From the NCBI GenBank assembly GCA_963835955.1, contig CAWIHZ010000001.1:186001-250000 (forward strand): DNA of 64,000 bases. The letters run 5' to 3'. The notes under the pieces were generated by a model. It had not been told where the DNA came from and did no database searches. It saw only the letters and a list, made by a program, of their open reading frames with translations. Of the stretch, positions 34,546 through 44,079 are shown piece after piece. The stretch's first letter is position 1; every line of letters starts with the position of its first letter. Position numbers and translations under genes: made by a program. The stretch is from Roseiarcus sp963835955 (GTDB taxonomy: Bacteria > Pseudomonadota > Alphaproteobacteria > Rhizobiales > Beijerinckiaceae).

Positions 34546-37500
34546 TTACTCCGCCGCTTCCGGGCGTTCGCGGGTCCACGCGGGCGGGCGCTCGCGCGGC
34601 GGGGCGGGCGGGGCGGCTCGTCCCGACCCGCCGGTCAGCCAGCGCGACAGGCGGTCGAGATAGAGATAGATGACCGGGGTCGTGAACAGCGTCAGCGCCT
34701 GGCTGACCAGGAGGCCGCCGAACATCGTGAAGCCGAGCGGCTGGCGCATTTCCGAACCGGTGCCATGGCTCAGCATCAGCGGCACCGAGCCGAGCATCGC
34801 CGCCATCGTCGTCATCATGATCGGCCGGAAGCGCAACTGCGCCGCCTTGCGGATCGCCTCGGTCGTCGACAGCCCCTCCTCGCGCTCGGCGGTGATGGCG
34901 AAGTCGACCATCATGATGCCGTTCTTCTTCACGATCCCGATCAGAAGGATGGCGCCGATCAGCGCCACCAGGCTGAACTCGTAGCCGACCAGCATCAGGG
35001 TCGCGAGCGCGCCCAACCCCGCCGAAGGCAGGGTCGACAGAATGGTCAGCGGGTGAATGAAACTCTCGTACAGCACCCCCAGGATCAGATAGACGCAGAC
35101 CAGCGCCGCGAGAATCAACAGCGGCACGGTCGTCAGCGAATCCTGGAACGCCTGGGCGTTGCCCTCAAACGTGGTCGTGAGCCCGCGCGGCAATTGCAGT
35201 TCGTCCCGCGCCCGCTGGACCGCCGCCGTCGCCGTCCCCAGCGCCACCCCTTGCGCGAGATTGAAACTGATGGTGATCGCCGGGAATTGGCCCTGGTGGC
35301 TGATCGACAGCGGAGCGACCGGATTGGTCGTCCATTTCGCGAACGCGCTCAAGGGGACCATCTGCCCCGTGGTCGGCGAACGGATGTAGATCTTGCCGAG
35401 CGTCGCGGGATCGCCCTGCAAGCTCGGCAGCACCTCTTCGATCACCTCGTAGGTATTCACCTGGGTGAAATATTGCGTCACCTGCCGCTGGCCGAAGGCG
35501 TCGTAGAGGGTGTCGTCGATCAGTTGCGGCTGGATGCCGAAGCGCGACGCCATGTCTCGGTCGATGGTCAGGGTCAGCGTGGTCCCGGCGTTCTGCTGGT
35601 CGGTGGCGACGTCGCGCAGCTCCGGCAGCGCCTTCAGCTTGTTCAAGATCTTGGGCGCCCAGGCATTGAGCTCCGCGAGATTGGCGTCCTGAAGCGTGTA
35701 TTGAAACTGCGTCTTCGTGAAGTGGGCGCCGACCGTCACGTCCTGGGCCGCCTGAAGATAGGTGCGCAGGCCCTTCACCTCGGCGAGCTCGGAGCGCAGG
35801 CGCGCGATGACGTCGAAGACGCTGACGTCGCGCTCGTCTCGCGGCTTGAGCGAGATGAACATGCGCCCGTTGTTCTGCGCCGAGTTGCCGACGCCGGCGC
35901 CGAGCCCCATCGCCATCGTGTCGACCGCGGGATCGGCCATCACGATCGCCCCGGCCTGCTTTTGCAACTTATACATGGTGGGAAACGAGACGTCCTGCGC
36001 CGCCTCGGTGGTTCCAAAGATGATCCCAGTGTCCTGCTGCGGGAAAAAGCCCTTGGGAATGATGACGAACAGGGTGACGGTGGCGATCACGGTGGCGAAA
36101 AAGGTCAGCAAGGTCGTGAACCGGTGGCGCAGGACGAAATCGATTCCGCGCTCGTAGCCCGTTGCGAGAGCGACGAATCCCCTCTCGCTCAGTTTGTAGA
36201 GTCGTCCATGCCTCTGCTCATCGCGGCTCTTGAGAAAGCGCGAGGCCAGCATCGGCGTCAACGTCAGCGAAACGAGTGCGGAGACCGCGATCGTCATCGC
36301 GATCGTGACCGAGAATTCGCGGAACAGCCGGCCGATGATGCCGCTCATCATCAGCAGCGGGATCAAAACCGCGATCAGCGAGACCGAGATCGAAATGATG
36401 GTGAAGCCGATTTCGCTCGAACCCTTGAGCGCGGCCTCGAACGGCCTTTCGCCGTTCTCGATGTGGCGCGTGATGTTCTCCAGCATCACGATCGCGTCGT
36501 CGACCACGAAGCCGACGGCGATGGTGAAGGCCATCAGCGACAAATTGTCGAGGCTATAGCCGACGACCCACATCAGCGCGCTCGCGCCCAGCAGCGCCAG
36601 CGGCACCGTCACGCTGGGGATGATCGTCGCCCATAGGCTGCGCAAGAAGACGAAGATCACCATCACGACCAGCGCGATGGTGAGCATCAGGGTAAGCTCG
36701 ACGTCGAACACTGAGGCGCGAATGGTGGTCGTGCGATCCGACAGGATCTTGACCTGGATGCCGGCCGGAATCGACGCCTGAAGGCCGTCCATGATCCGTT
36801 TGACCGCCTCGACTGTCTTGATGACGTTGGCGCCCGGCTGCTTGAACACGACCAGAAAGACGCTGCGCTTGCCGTTCGACCATGCCGCCTGGGTGGTGTC
36901 CGCCGGTCCCGCGATCGCCCGGCCGATGTCGCGGATGCGGACCGGCGCCCCGTTGCGGTAAGCGACGATCACGTCGTTCCAGGGCTTGGCCGCGGTCAGT
37001 TGATCGTTGTCGTAGATGGTGAACGTCTGCCTGGGACCGATGAGCGCGCCCTTGGGGCTGTCGACCGTCGCAATGCCGATCTGCGCCCGCACGTCCTCGA
37101 GCTGCAGGTTCTTTTCAACCAGCTTGGCCGGATCGATCTGGATGCGGATGGCGGGCTGCTGCTGTCCGCCGACGCGCACCAACGACACCCCGGAGATCTG
37201 GCTGATGCGCTGGGCCAGGATGTTCTCGGCCGCATCGTCGACCTCGGTGATCGGCACGACGTCCGAGCGCACCGACAGAATGAGAATCGGCGTGTCGGAC
37301 GGGTTGACCTTGCGATAGGTCGGCGGACCCGGCAGGTCCTTCGGCAATTTCCCCGAGGCGGCGTTGATCGCGGCCTGAATGTCGTTGGCGGCCGCGTCGA
37401 TGTTGCGGTCGAGATCGAATTGAACCGTAATCCCGGTGACGCCGAGCGAGCTTGTCGACGTCATCTGCGAGACCCCGGGAATCTGGGCGATCTGGCGCTC

Positions 37501-37707
37501 GAGCGGCTGGGCGACCGAAGCGGCCATGGTCTCGGGCGAGGCGCCCGGCAGCGACGCGGTGATGGAAATCGTCGGGAAGTCGACTTGCGGCAGGGGCGCG
37601 ACGGGCAGGGACGGAAACGCGACCAGGCCGACCAGGAGGATGGCGACCATCACCAGCGTGGTGGCGACAGGGCGCCGGATAAAGGGGGCGGAGACGCCTC
37701 CGAACAT
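34546..37707 (-). CDS. RND multidrug efflux permease (MdtB/MdtC-like)
   Basis: 1053 aa, normal for the hydrophobe/amphiphile efflux family. Twelve membrane segments with two large periplasmic loops. The proton-relay Asp pair is seen in AVGFVVDDAIVMLENI in TM4, and the N terminus FIRRPVATTLVMVAILLVGL is typical. Similarity is closest in pattern to MdtB/MdtC/MuxBC. Works with the adaptor encoded just upstream and an outer-membrane TolC protein not present here. The Pro-rich C-terminal tail (RAAPPAPPRERPPAWTRE) is unusual but short. Confidence 0.95.
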   Translation of the reverse strand: MFGGVSAPFIRRPVATTLVMVAILLVGLVAFPSLPVAPLPQVDFPTISITASLPGASPETMAASVAQPLERQIAQIPGVSQMTSTSSLGVTGITVQFDLDRNIDAAANDIQAAINAASGKLPKDLPGPPTYRKVNPSDTPILILSVRSDVVPITEVDDAAENILAQRISQISGVSLVRVGGQQQPAIRIQIDPAKLVEKNLQLEDVRAQIGIATVDSPKGALIGPRQTFTIYDNDQLTAAKPWNDVIVAYRNGAPVRIRDIGRAIAGPADTTQAAWSNGKRSVFLVVFKQPGANVIKTVEAVKRIMDGLQASIPAGIQVKILSDRTTTIRASVFDVELTLMLTIALVVMVIFVFLRSLWATIIPSVTVPLALLGASALMWVVGYSLDNLSLMAFTIAVGFVVDDAIVMLENITRHIENGERPFEAALKGSSEIGFTIISISVSLIAVLIPLLMMSGIIGRLFREFSVTIAMTIAVSALVSLTLTPMLASRFLKSRDEQRHGRLYKLSERGFVALATGYERGIDFVLRHRFTTLLTFFATVIATVTLFVIIPKGFFPQQDTGIIFGTTEAAQDVSFPTMYKLQKQAGAIVMADPAVDTMAMGLGAGVGNSAQNNGRMFISLKPRDERDVSVFDVIARLRSELAEVKGLRTYLQAAQDVTVGAHFTKTQFQYTLQDANLAELNAWAPKILNKLKALPELRDVATDQQNAGTTLTLTIDRDMASRFGIQPQLIDDTLYDAFGQRQVTQYFTQVNTYEVIEEVLPSLQGDPATLGKIYIRSPTTGQMVPLSAFAKWTTNPVAPLSISHQGQFPAITISFNLAQGVALGTATAAVQRARDELQLPRGLTTTFEGNAQAFQDSLTTVPLLILAALVCVYLILGVLYESFIHPLTILSTLPSAGLGALATLMLVGYEFSLVALIGAILLIGIVKKNGIMMVDFAITAEREEGLSTTEAIRKAAQLRFRPIMMTTMAAMLGSVPLMLSHGTGSEMRQPLGFTMFGGLLVSQALTLFTTPVIYLYLDRLSRWLTGGSGRAAPPAPPRERPPAWTRERPEAAE

Positions 37708-37713
37708 AGGCCG

Positions 37714-38922
37714 CTAGCTCCCGCGTCCGGCGTCGATCGCGACCTGCGCGCCGGGCTGCAGCAGGAACTGGCCCACCGTCACGACGCGTTCTCCCTCCTT
37801 CAGGCCGTCCTCGATCGTGGCGATCGCCACGTTCTGATGTGCGACTTTCACCGGCCGGACGACGGCGCGGTTCTGATCGTCGACCACATAGACATAGAGC
37901 CCGTTTTCGCCGCGCTGGACCGCTTCCGCCGGCACGACCAGCGTGTTCTTGTCGACGCCGAGCGTCAGCGCCGTGGTTACGGCCATACCCGGCCATAGGG
38001 CGTTGTCCTTGTTCTCGAACTCCGCCTTGAGCTTGATGGTGCCGGTCGCCGCGTCGACCTGATTGTCGCTGATGGTCAGCCGGCCGCTCGCGACCTTGGC
38101 GCCGCCGGCGTTCATCACCGTCACTTCCGGCGCCCCGGAGGCAAGCGCCTGATTGATGCGGTCGACCTCTTCCTGCGGAGCGGTGAAGACGACGGCGATC
38201 GGCTGCAGTTGGACGATGGCGACGATCCCGGTCTGCTGCGCGCCGCTGACGAGGTTGCCCCGGTCGATGAGCCGGAAGCCCGCCCGGCCGGAGATCGGGG
38301 CGCGAATCGTCGTGTAGTCCAGCTGGACCCTGGCGGCCTCGATCGCGGCCGCATCCGCCGCGATCGAGCCGGTGAGCTGAGCGACGAGCGCGTTCTGCGT
38401 GTCGAGCTGCTGCTGGGTGGCGTAGTTCTGTTTGGCGAGGGTCGCGTATCGGGTCAGATCGAGCTTGGCGTTGGCGAGGTTGGCCTGGTCTTGCGCTCTC
38501 TTGGCCACCGCCTGATCGAGCGCGGCCTGAAACGGCCGCGGATCGATCTGCGCCAGCAGATCGCCTTCATTGACCATCTGGCCCTCTTTGAAGCCGATCT
38601 TGACGATCTGGCCGTCGACGCGCGCACGCACCGTTACCGTATTGAAAGCCTGGACCTGCCCGAGACCATCGAGCACAAGGGGAAAATCCTCTCGCTTGAC
38701 CGACGTCACGGAGACGCGAATTGGCGCGGGTCCGGCGGCCTCGCTTTGCCCGGAGGCTGTCGCGCCCGCGACCGGAGGCGTCCAGATCCGATCATGCAAA
38801 CGATGGGCCCATTTTCCCGCTGCAGGCGACCACCGGTCCGCCGCGCCGGGCGAGTAAATCCCGTACCCGGCCGCGACGGCGCAGGCCAGAACAACGATCC
38901 AAGCAAAACGGCCAAAGCCCAT
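37714..38922 (-). CDS. RND efflux periplasmic adaptor subunit (MdtA-like)
   Basis: 402 aa. N-terminal membrane anchor (MGFGRFAWIVVLACAVAAGY), lipoyl domain (VDGQIVKIGFKEGQMVNEGD and later TTIRAPISGRAGFRLIDRGN), coiled-coil hairpin (AKRAQDQANLANAKLDLTRY), beta-barrel and membrane-proximal domain. It bridges the RND permease to TolC. Six bases separate its stop from the permease start, so they form an operon. Confidence 0.94.
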   Translation of the reverse strand: MGFGRFAWIVVLACAVAAGYGIYSPGAADRWSPAAGKWAHRLHDRIWTPPVAGATASGQSEAAGPAPIRVSVTSVKREDFPLVLDGLGQVQAFNTVTVRARVDGQIVKIGFKEGQMVNEGDLLAQIDPRPFQAALDQAVAKRAQDQANLANAKLDLTRYATLAKQNYATQQQLDTQNALVAQLTGSIAADAAAIEAARVQLDYTTIRAPISGRAGFRLIDRGNLVSGAQQTGIVAIVQLQPIAVVFTAPQEEVDRINQALASGAPEVTVMNAGGAKVASGRLTISDNQVDAATGTIKLKAEFENKDNALWPGMAVTTALTLGVDKNTLVVPAEAVQRGENGLYVYVVDDQNRAVVRPVKVAHQNVAIATIEDGLKEGERVVTVGQFLLQPGAQVAIDAGRGS

Positions 38923-39302
38923 CGTCGAATTCCATGCTCGCCGCCAAGTCCAACGGCGCCGTCAAACCGCCTCCGCTGCGCATTGGGGCCGCGTCGCCGG
39001 GCTCAATTCGGCTGCCCCCCGACAACCACGCGCGCCGAACTCCAGGTTCCGCTAGCGGATATCGGCCAATATCATCTTTCTTTGAGGCGCGGGGCGAGAT
39101 CAACCAAAATTGACCGACGGTCGCGCTCGTCTCTTCGGCTCCAATGGCATGGCTACGTTTTGGCGAAGGCGGCTTCGGACCGGTCCGCGCCAAACGCTGA
39201 CGCCACGACCGCGCCCCGAACCCGCGCACAAGAGGCGGTTCTGAACCCGGACGAGGTTATTGCCTGCATATGGCGCCGGCGGAGAAAAAGTCGGTATTGG
39301 CG
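38923..39302. other. Intergenic region upstream of the RND operon
   Basis: About 380 bases between the adaptor start and the protease stop. Should hold the promoter of the efflux operon. No regulator gene, terminator or clear operator seen. Confidence 0.5.
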
Positions 39303-39998
39303 CTAGAACGACACGTTTCCGGGAATGAACGCCTTTATCTGACCGACCGGAACGAAGTATTTGGCGATGTCCACCTTGCGCCCGGGCCCTCCGAATCGCG
39401 CCCCCGGCAGAACAACGGAGATTTTGCGGCTCATGATCCCCAGCAAGCACTGATTGAGGGCGTCGAATACGCCGGAGCCGGAATTCCCGGTGGTGGCGAC
39501 ATCTCCAATGACGGTGTCAAAACGACCACGCAGGTCGTAAGGGACGGCGTTGCGCGGAAGCACGTGCGACCGGGCGGTCCCCTCGGGAATAGCGACCACG
39601 ACCGGCTCGCCGGCATAAGGCGCTCTTCGGCAAAGCGGCATCCGGCGCATTTGCATGCGAACCGGGAGTTTAGTCGCGTCGACCGAAAGCAACGTCAAGT
39701 CCACCTCTTCGAATGAACCTTGCCTGACAAGGGAGGCTGGCAGATCTTCCCCGGCAATGACGACGCGAGGCTTCGTTTCAGCGAAGTTCCCAGGCACATG
39801 CGCGGCAGTGAGAATGAGGCCGTTTCCGATATAGACGCCGTAACCGGGCCAAGATTGTTTCGGGGTTCGGTTGACGTGCACGGCGAACGACTTGAGTTCG
39901 GCGTCATTGGAAGCGGGCAAAGCCGATGCTCGCGCGGGTGACGAACAAATGACGGCCAATAGGAATCCCAGTCGCAGAAACACGTTCGCCAAGACCAT
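39303..39998 (-). CDS. Exported trypsin-like serine protease
   Basis: 231 aa with a signal peptide (MVLANVFLRLGFLLAVICSS, cleavage near ARA). Catalytic triad positions are visible: His in LILTAAHVPG, Asp in EEVDLTLLSVD, Ser in TTGNSGSGVFDA. There are two cysteines, one in PLCRRAP and one in NQCLLG, likely paired. This is a small S1 family protease acting outside the cytoplasm. Substrate unknown. Alone between the RND operon and a membrane protein gene. Confidence 0.82.
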   Translation of the reverse strand: MVLANVFLRLGFLLAVICSSPARASALPASNDAELKSFAVHVNRTPKQSWPGYGVYIGNGLILTAAHVPGNFAETKPRVVIAGEDLPASLVRQGSFEEVDLTLLSVDATKLPVRMQMRRMPLCRRAPYAGEPVVVAIPEGTARSHVLPRNAVPYDLRGRFDTVIGDVATTGNSGSGVFDALNQCLLGIMSRKISVVLPGARFGGPGRKVDIAKYFVPVGQIKAFIPGNVSF

Positions 39999-40115
39999 GG
40001 CTCCTGCCTTTTGCCGCCCACAACTCTGCTTCGGCTCTGCGGAGTCCGATGGAAGGGCGCAGCGCCAGAGTCAAACGGTCGCGAGCGGAAAACGTTAGCG
40101 TTGCGGAGCAAGCGC

Positions 40116-40529
40116 TCAGAATCGGGCGGAATGGAGGATAGTGTTCATCGGCCCAGAAAGCATGTCCCAGCCCTGACCTTCAAGCGAGGTGAAAAGTCGA
40201 AACAGGCATAGAATCTCAATCAGGACAGAGAAAATTGCGTTAAGATACAAATGTTGGCCACCCGCACGAAATCCTGTTTCCTCCTGTATCATGTGGTCAT
40301 AAGAAACATTTCGTATATAAGAAGTTGTCCGGCCCAAGAATGAAAATATTGTCAATCCAAAATATTGCATTCTGCGAGAAACAAGGAAAATAAACGCATA
40401 TAGCAGCCCAATCGTCGATACGATGATTTCGGTATTACGATCATGTATCCGGTCAAGAACGAACCAAATCACAAATAACATGACAAATCCGATAATTATT
40501 CTGGATAAAAATACGATGACGCTCAACAT
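40116..40529 (-). CDS. Hypothetical membrane protein, 137 aa
   Basis: ATG at 40529, eight bases after AGGGGG. Three to four hydrophobic segments (FLSRIIIGFVMLFVIWFVLD; IIVSTIGLLYAFIFLV; LNAIFSVLIEILCLFRLF). Codon use is clearly AT-richer than neighbouring genes (many ATA, AAA and TTT), suggesting a different history. No domain recognised. The next 500 bases are gene-free. Confidence 0.6.
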   Translation of the reverse strand: MLSVIVFLSRIIIGFVMLFVIWFVLDRIHDRNTEIIVSTIGLLYAFIFLVSRRMQYFGLTIFSFLGRTTSYIRNVSYDHMIQEETGFRAGGQHLYLNAIFSVLIEILCLFRLFTSLEGQGWDMLSGPMNTILHSARF

Positions 40530-41075
40530 CCGAAGCCCCCTTTAGATGATATTTTCCTGCGCGTCTTTGAGGTCCATCATAGCCAATAATTTTGCGAGCC
40601 GTTCTGGGCTATGCAGAAAATGCGCGATTTTGTGGTTGATTGATCCGACTCGCTTCGCTCGCAAGAGCGAGAGGCTCAAATCGCCCCGCGTGACGGTGCG
40701 GAAACGCGAGCCGCCCGCCATCCGGAGCGCTCGCGGGACTGAAGCAACAAAGGGCGGCGAATGCGCGCGGACGCCCGAGGCGCAGAGTCCGGAGCCGGAC
40801 CGATCGGGCGCTTTTGATCAGATTGACAAAACTTGGCGGCTTGCTTTGGGTCATGGTTCACATAAATTGCCGTGCGGCGGCCGGTTATCGCTTTGGTGAG
40901 AACGTAAGCGCCTTGTTCGGTGGATGTGGCGGACTTCCGGCGTCCGCTCGCGATCCGCCGGATAGAAGCCACAATTGTTCATAAAAGGAGTTTAATCCAT
41001 TAAAGACGGTGTAGGTCACTCCAAATATTGCGACAAAGTCCGGGAGCCGATCTTGATGACCCGCGAGCGCCGTGG
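40530..41075. other. Intergenic region before the sugar-phosphate transferase gene
   Basis: About 545 bases, mixed composition with AT-rich ends. Overlapping open frames without ribosome binding sites on both strands. Presumably contains the promoter of the 41076 gene; no specific site recognised. Confidence 0.5.
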
Positions 41076-42545
41076 ATGAGCACAGACAGCCGCGCTGCGC
41101 CTGAGTCCACTCCGTCGCTCGCTGGAAGGACGGGCGAAGCGCACCTGGCCGCAAAGCGAAGCTGGCGGTTGCCGATCGCCTATAGCGCCATTGCGGGGAC
41201 CGCGTTGGCGTTTGACCTCGTTTTGATCGGCGCCAGTGCGTTGCTCGCTGAGACGATGTATCAAAAAGCTCCCACCCAATTCGCTGGCGAGATCTCTCGC
41301 ACGATGGCTTCGGCGATGTTTGTCGCCGTCCTGTTCGTGGCCGCCATGCGAGTGCAACACCTCTACAGCCCGACGCGCCTGATCGCTCTTGACGACCAGA
41401 TACGCAGTGTGTCGAGCGCCTGGTGCGGCGCCTTCCTGGTCCTGGCGTCCGGGGTCTTCACCTGGGGCGTCAGCCACGACTTCTCCCGTGGCGACATTCT
41501 GCTGTTCTGGGCGCTGGGCGCTGTAGGCTTGCTCGCGCACCGGATCGCCTGGCGCGTCATATTGCCGCGCGCCCTCGAGAGCGGCGCCCTGCGGGGGAGA
41601 ACAATCGTCAGTTTGTCCTGCGATCGGGCTGTTCCGCCTCGAGTTGTCGAGAATCTCACACGTTACGGCTACCATACCTCCGCCCATTTCCATGTTCCGT
41701 CCGGCGAATCACAAGAGGACGAGATCATCGACACAGTCATCTCGATTTGCCGAAGCTCGGAAATTGCCGAGGTTGTGCTGTTCGTCGATCCTGAACGGAT
41801 GTCGAACGTCCGATCGATCGCCAGGCGACTGCGGGTGCTCCCGCTTCCGGTGACGTTCGTGCCGTTTGGGGCGCTTGCGCCGCTGTTTCAGCGTTCGCGC
41901 AACGACATTGGGGATACAGTCGCGATCGAGCTTCAGCGCGCGGCGCTTTCCCCGGCCGAACAAGCGATCAAGCGTGGCGTCGACATTCTCTTATCGCTAG
42001 CGCTGTTAGTGCTTTTGTCCCCGTTCTTTGTCGCGGTCGCGATCGCGATCCGGCTCGATTCGCCTGGACCCGTTCTTTTTCGGCAGATCAGACACGGTTT
42101 TAATGGTCGGCCGTTCCGCATCTACAAGTTCCGGTCAATGACCGTGATGGAAAATGGCGATGTCATTCGCCAAGCGCAAAAGGGGGACGCACGGGTCACG
42201 CGGGTCGGCTATTGGCTGCGGCGTCTCAGCATCGATGAGCTTCCCCAGCTGCTGAATGTTTTTTTTGGCGACATGGCGCTTGTCGGACCACGGCCTCACG
42301 CATCCGCCCATGACCGCTATTTCACTTCAGTCATCGAGAAATATGCCTATCGGCATCATGTGAAATCCGGCTTGACGGGATGGGCTCAAGTGCAGGGAGC
42401 CCGGGGCGAAACCGACACGCTCGACAAGATGCAGCGACGTGTCGAACTCGATCTCTGGTACATCAACAACTGGAGTGTCTGGCTCGACTTTTCGATTATG
42501 ATTAGGACGGTCTTTGTCGTTCTCCGGGGGGAGAATGCGCACTGA
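41076..42545 (+). CDS. Undecaprenyl-phosphate sugar phosphotransferase (WcaJ/EpsB-like, exosortase-linked)
   Basis: 489 aa from the ATG at 41076; a TTG at 41028 is possible. The N-terminal half has four membrane segments and a CoA-binding-like fold. The C-terminal bacterial sugar transferase domain has a membrane re-entrant helix (KRGVDILLSLALLVLLSPFF), FRQIRHGFNGRPFRIYKFRS, LRRLSIDELPQLLNV, GDMALVGPRPHA and SGLTGWAQVQGARGET. It loads glucose-1-P or a similar sugar-P onto undecaprenyl phosphate to start exopolysaccharide synthesis. Such genes accompany exosortase in PEP-CTERM/EPS loci, as here. Confidence 0.92.
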   Translation: MSTDSRAAPESTPSLAGRTGEAHLAAKRSWRLPIAYSAIAGTALAFDLVLIGASALLAETMYQKAPTQFAGEISRTMASAMFVAVLFVAAMRVQHLYSPTRLIALDDQIRSVSSAWCGAFLVLASGVFTWGVSHDFSRGDILLFWALGAVGLLAHRIAWRVILPRALESGALRGRTIVSLSCDRAVPPRVVENLTRYGYHTSAHFHVPSGESQEDEIIDTVISICRSSEIAEVVLFVDPERMSNVRSIARRLRVLPLPVTFVPFGALAPLFQRSRNDIGDTVAIELQRAALSPAEQAIKRGVDILLSLALLVLLSPFFVAVAIAIRLDSPGPVLFRQIRHGFNGRPFRIYKFRSMTVMENGDVIRQAQKGDARVTRVGYWLRRLSIDELPQLLNVFFGDMALVGPRPHASAHDRYFTSVIEKYAYRHHVKSGLTGWAQVQGARGETDTLDKMQRRVELDLWYINNWSVWLDFSIMIRTVFVVLRGENAH

Positions 42546-42575
42546 AGGCGTTGTTGCGGGCTGCTCGGTTCGGCG

Positions 42576-43541
42576 ATGGCAGTAGTTGGGATGCAGGCGT
42601 GGATGTCGGTTGAGTTGCTAAAATCGGAGCCGGCGGCTGCCGCCGCGGCGTCCGCGCGCGTCGATCGCCGCGGCGTCTCCCTGACGTATCTTGGCGCTAT
42701 GGCGACCTGCTTTATCGTCGCCTATCTGCCGACTTATGTGAAGCTCGCCAACGGGCCGTGGAGATCCGAGCAAGAGGGCCACGGCCCTCTCATCATGCTT
42801 GCGGCGATTTGGCTCGCCTGGCAGCAGCGCGACAAACTCGCCAACGTCAATTTCCGGCCGGCGCTGGTCAGTGGTTGGGTGATCTTGCTCCTGGCCTTGT
42901 CGCTGATGGCGTTGACGCGATCGCAGGACATCCTGATGATCGAGGTCGCCACGCAAATTCCTGTTCTGCTCGGATGTCTGCTGCTGCTCGGCGGGTGGCC
43001 CCTGGCGAGAATATTCGCCTTTCCGCTCGCGTTCCTGGTGTTCTCCGTGCCGCCTCCGGGCTGGCTTCTGGATGCCTTCACTGTGCCCTTGAAGGCCTGG
43101 GTGTCCGACGTGGTCTCGGATTTTCTCTACGCGCTCGGTTATCCGGTGGCGCAGAATGGCGTCATGATCATGATCGGACCCTATGAACTCATGGTGAAGG
43201 ACGCCTGCTCCGGGATGAATTCGATCTTCGCCCTGTCCGCGATCGGGATCTTCTACATTCACGAGTTCGTCCGCAATAATCCGGTCCGTAAAGCTCTCCT
43301 GGTTCTGTCCATCATCCCGATCACGGTTCTGGCCAACTTTTTTCGCGTCGTCGCGCTTGTACTGGGAGCCTACTATTTCGGCATCGACGCGGTTGAAGGT
43401 CTGTTCCATGACATGACCGGCATAGCGCTTTTCATATTCGCGCTTGTCCTGTTCTTTGTCCTCGACGGCGCGATCATCGGCGCCGATTTGATCGCTCGAA
43501 GGGCATGGTCGTCGTTGTTCAGAGCGGCGAAGCCGGGGTGA
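42576..43541 (+). CDS. Exosortase (XrtB/XrtV-like)
   Basis: 321 aa with about eight membrane segments. The catalytic triad of exosortases is intact: Cys in MVKDACSGMNSI, Arg in LANFFRVVAL, and His in EGLFHDMTGIALF. Exosortases cut the PEP motif of sorted proteins in the inner membrane and pass them to the surface. Start uncertain: ATG at 42576, 42591 or 42603, the last with AGGCG upstream. It lies 30 bases after the sugar-phosphate transferase gene. The 14965 protein is a candidate substrate. Confidence 0.92.
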   Translation: MAVVGMQAWMSVELLKSEPAAAAAASARVDRRGVSLTYLGAMATCFIVAYLPTYVKLANGPWRSEQEGHGPLIMLAAIWLAWQQRDKLANVNFRPALVSGWVILLLALSLMALTRSQDILMIEVATQIPVLLGCLLLLGGWPLARIFAFPLAFLVFSVPPPGWLLDAFTVPLKAWVSDVVSDFLYALGYPVAQNGVMIMIGPYELMVKDACSGMNSIFALSAIGIFYIHEFVRNNPVRKALLVLSIIPITVLANFFRVVALVLGAYYFGIDAVEGLFHDMTGIALFIFALVLFFVLDGAIIGADLIARRAWSSLFRAAKPG

Positions 43542-43669
43542 GTGTACACAAAAAGCGGCGATCGCTCATCGCCCCGCGGGCGGGGTCGTATGGGATTCAT
43601 GGTTCATAGCGCGATCAGGCCGAGCGGCGTCTGCTGGGAACGGTCTTAATTTATTGGCGGACGGGGGCA

Positions 43670-43891
43670 ATGTTCACTGTCTATGATGCTGTGACCGTCG
43701 TGTGTTTCATATGCGTCGTTTTGACATATTTCATGTTCACTGAAGGCGGGATCAAAATTCTTGCACATTTTATGTTGCCAGCGGTCGCTTTCGCAGTTGC
43801 AAACCAGGTTGGAAATGCCGGAATGAATGTATTGGCGATAGTATTAATCGCCGCTGGCATAGGATATACTTATATTATTGTTCGATATTAG
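43670..43891 (+). CDS. Small membrane protein next to exosortase (XrtV accessory-like)
   Basis: 73 aa, MFTVYDAVTVVCFICVVLTY, then FAVANQVGNAGMNVLAIVLI, with two to three membrane segments. Length and the pattern YDAVTV...AVANQVGN resemble the small accessory proteins that NCBI names XrtV sorting system accessory protein; this is recalled, not searched. It follows the exosortase gene by 128 bases. The start has only GACGGGGGCA upstream. Confidence 0.65.
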   Translation: MFTVYDAVTVVCFICVVLTYFMFTEGGIKILAHFMLPAVAFAVANQVGNAGMNVLAIVLIAAGIGYTYIIVRY

Positions 43892-44079
43892 GGTCGACGT
43901 CGCTGCAAGGCGACTTGTTTTGCGCCGATAGAGGCGAACCGGATGGGATGCGGGGCTTTTTGCCAGCCATTGCGCAGCAGGCCGAGTGGGGTCGGCGCGC
44001 GCCTGCGGAATATCCAGCCGCGGGCGCTTGTGAACGAGCCGCCGCCGCGCCCCATCGAGGCAACCGGCGGCGCCAAACC

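Noticed and set aside
34432..36636. Plus-strand open frame of 734 codons
   Set aside because: It is antisense to the RND permease gene, rich in Arg, Asp, His and Gln as expected of a shadow frame in GC-rich DNA, and has no domain.
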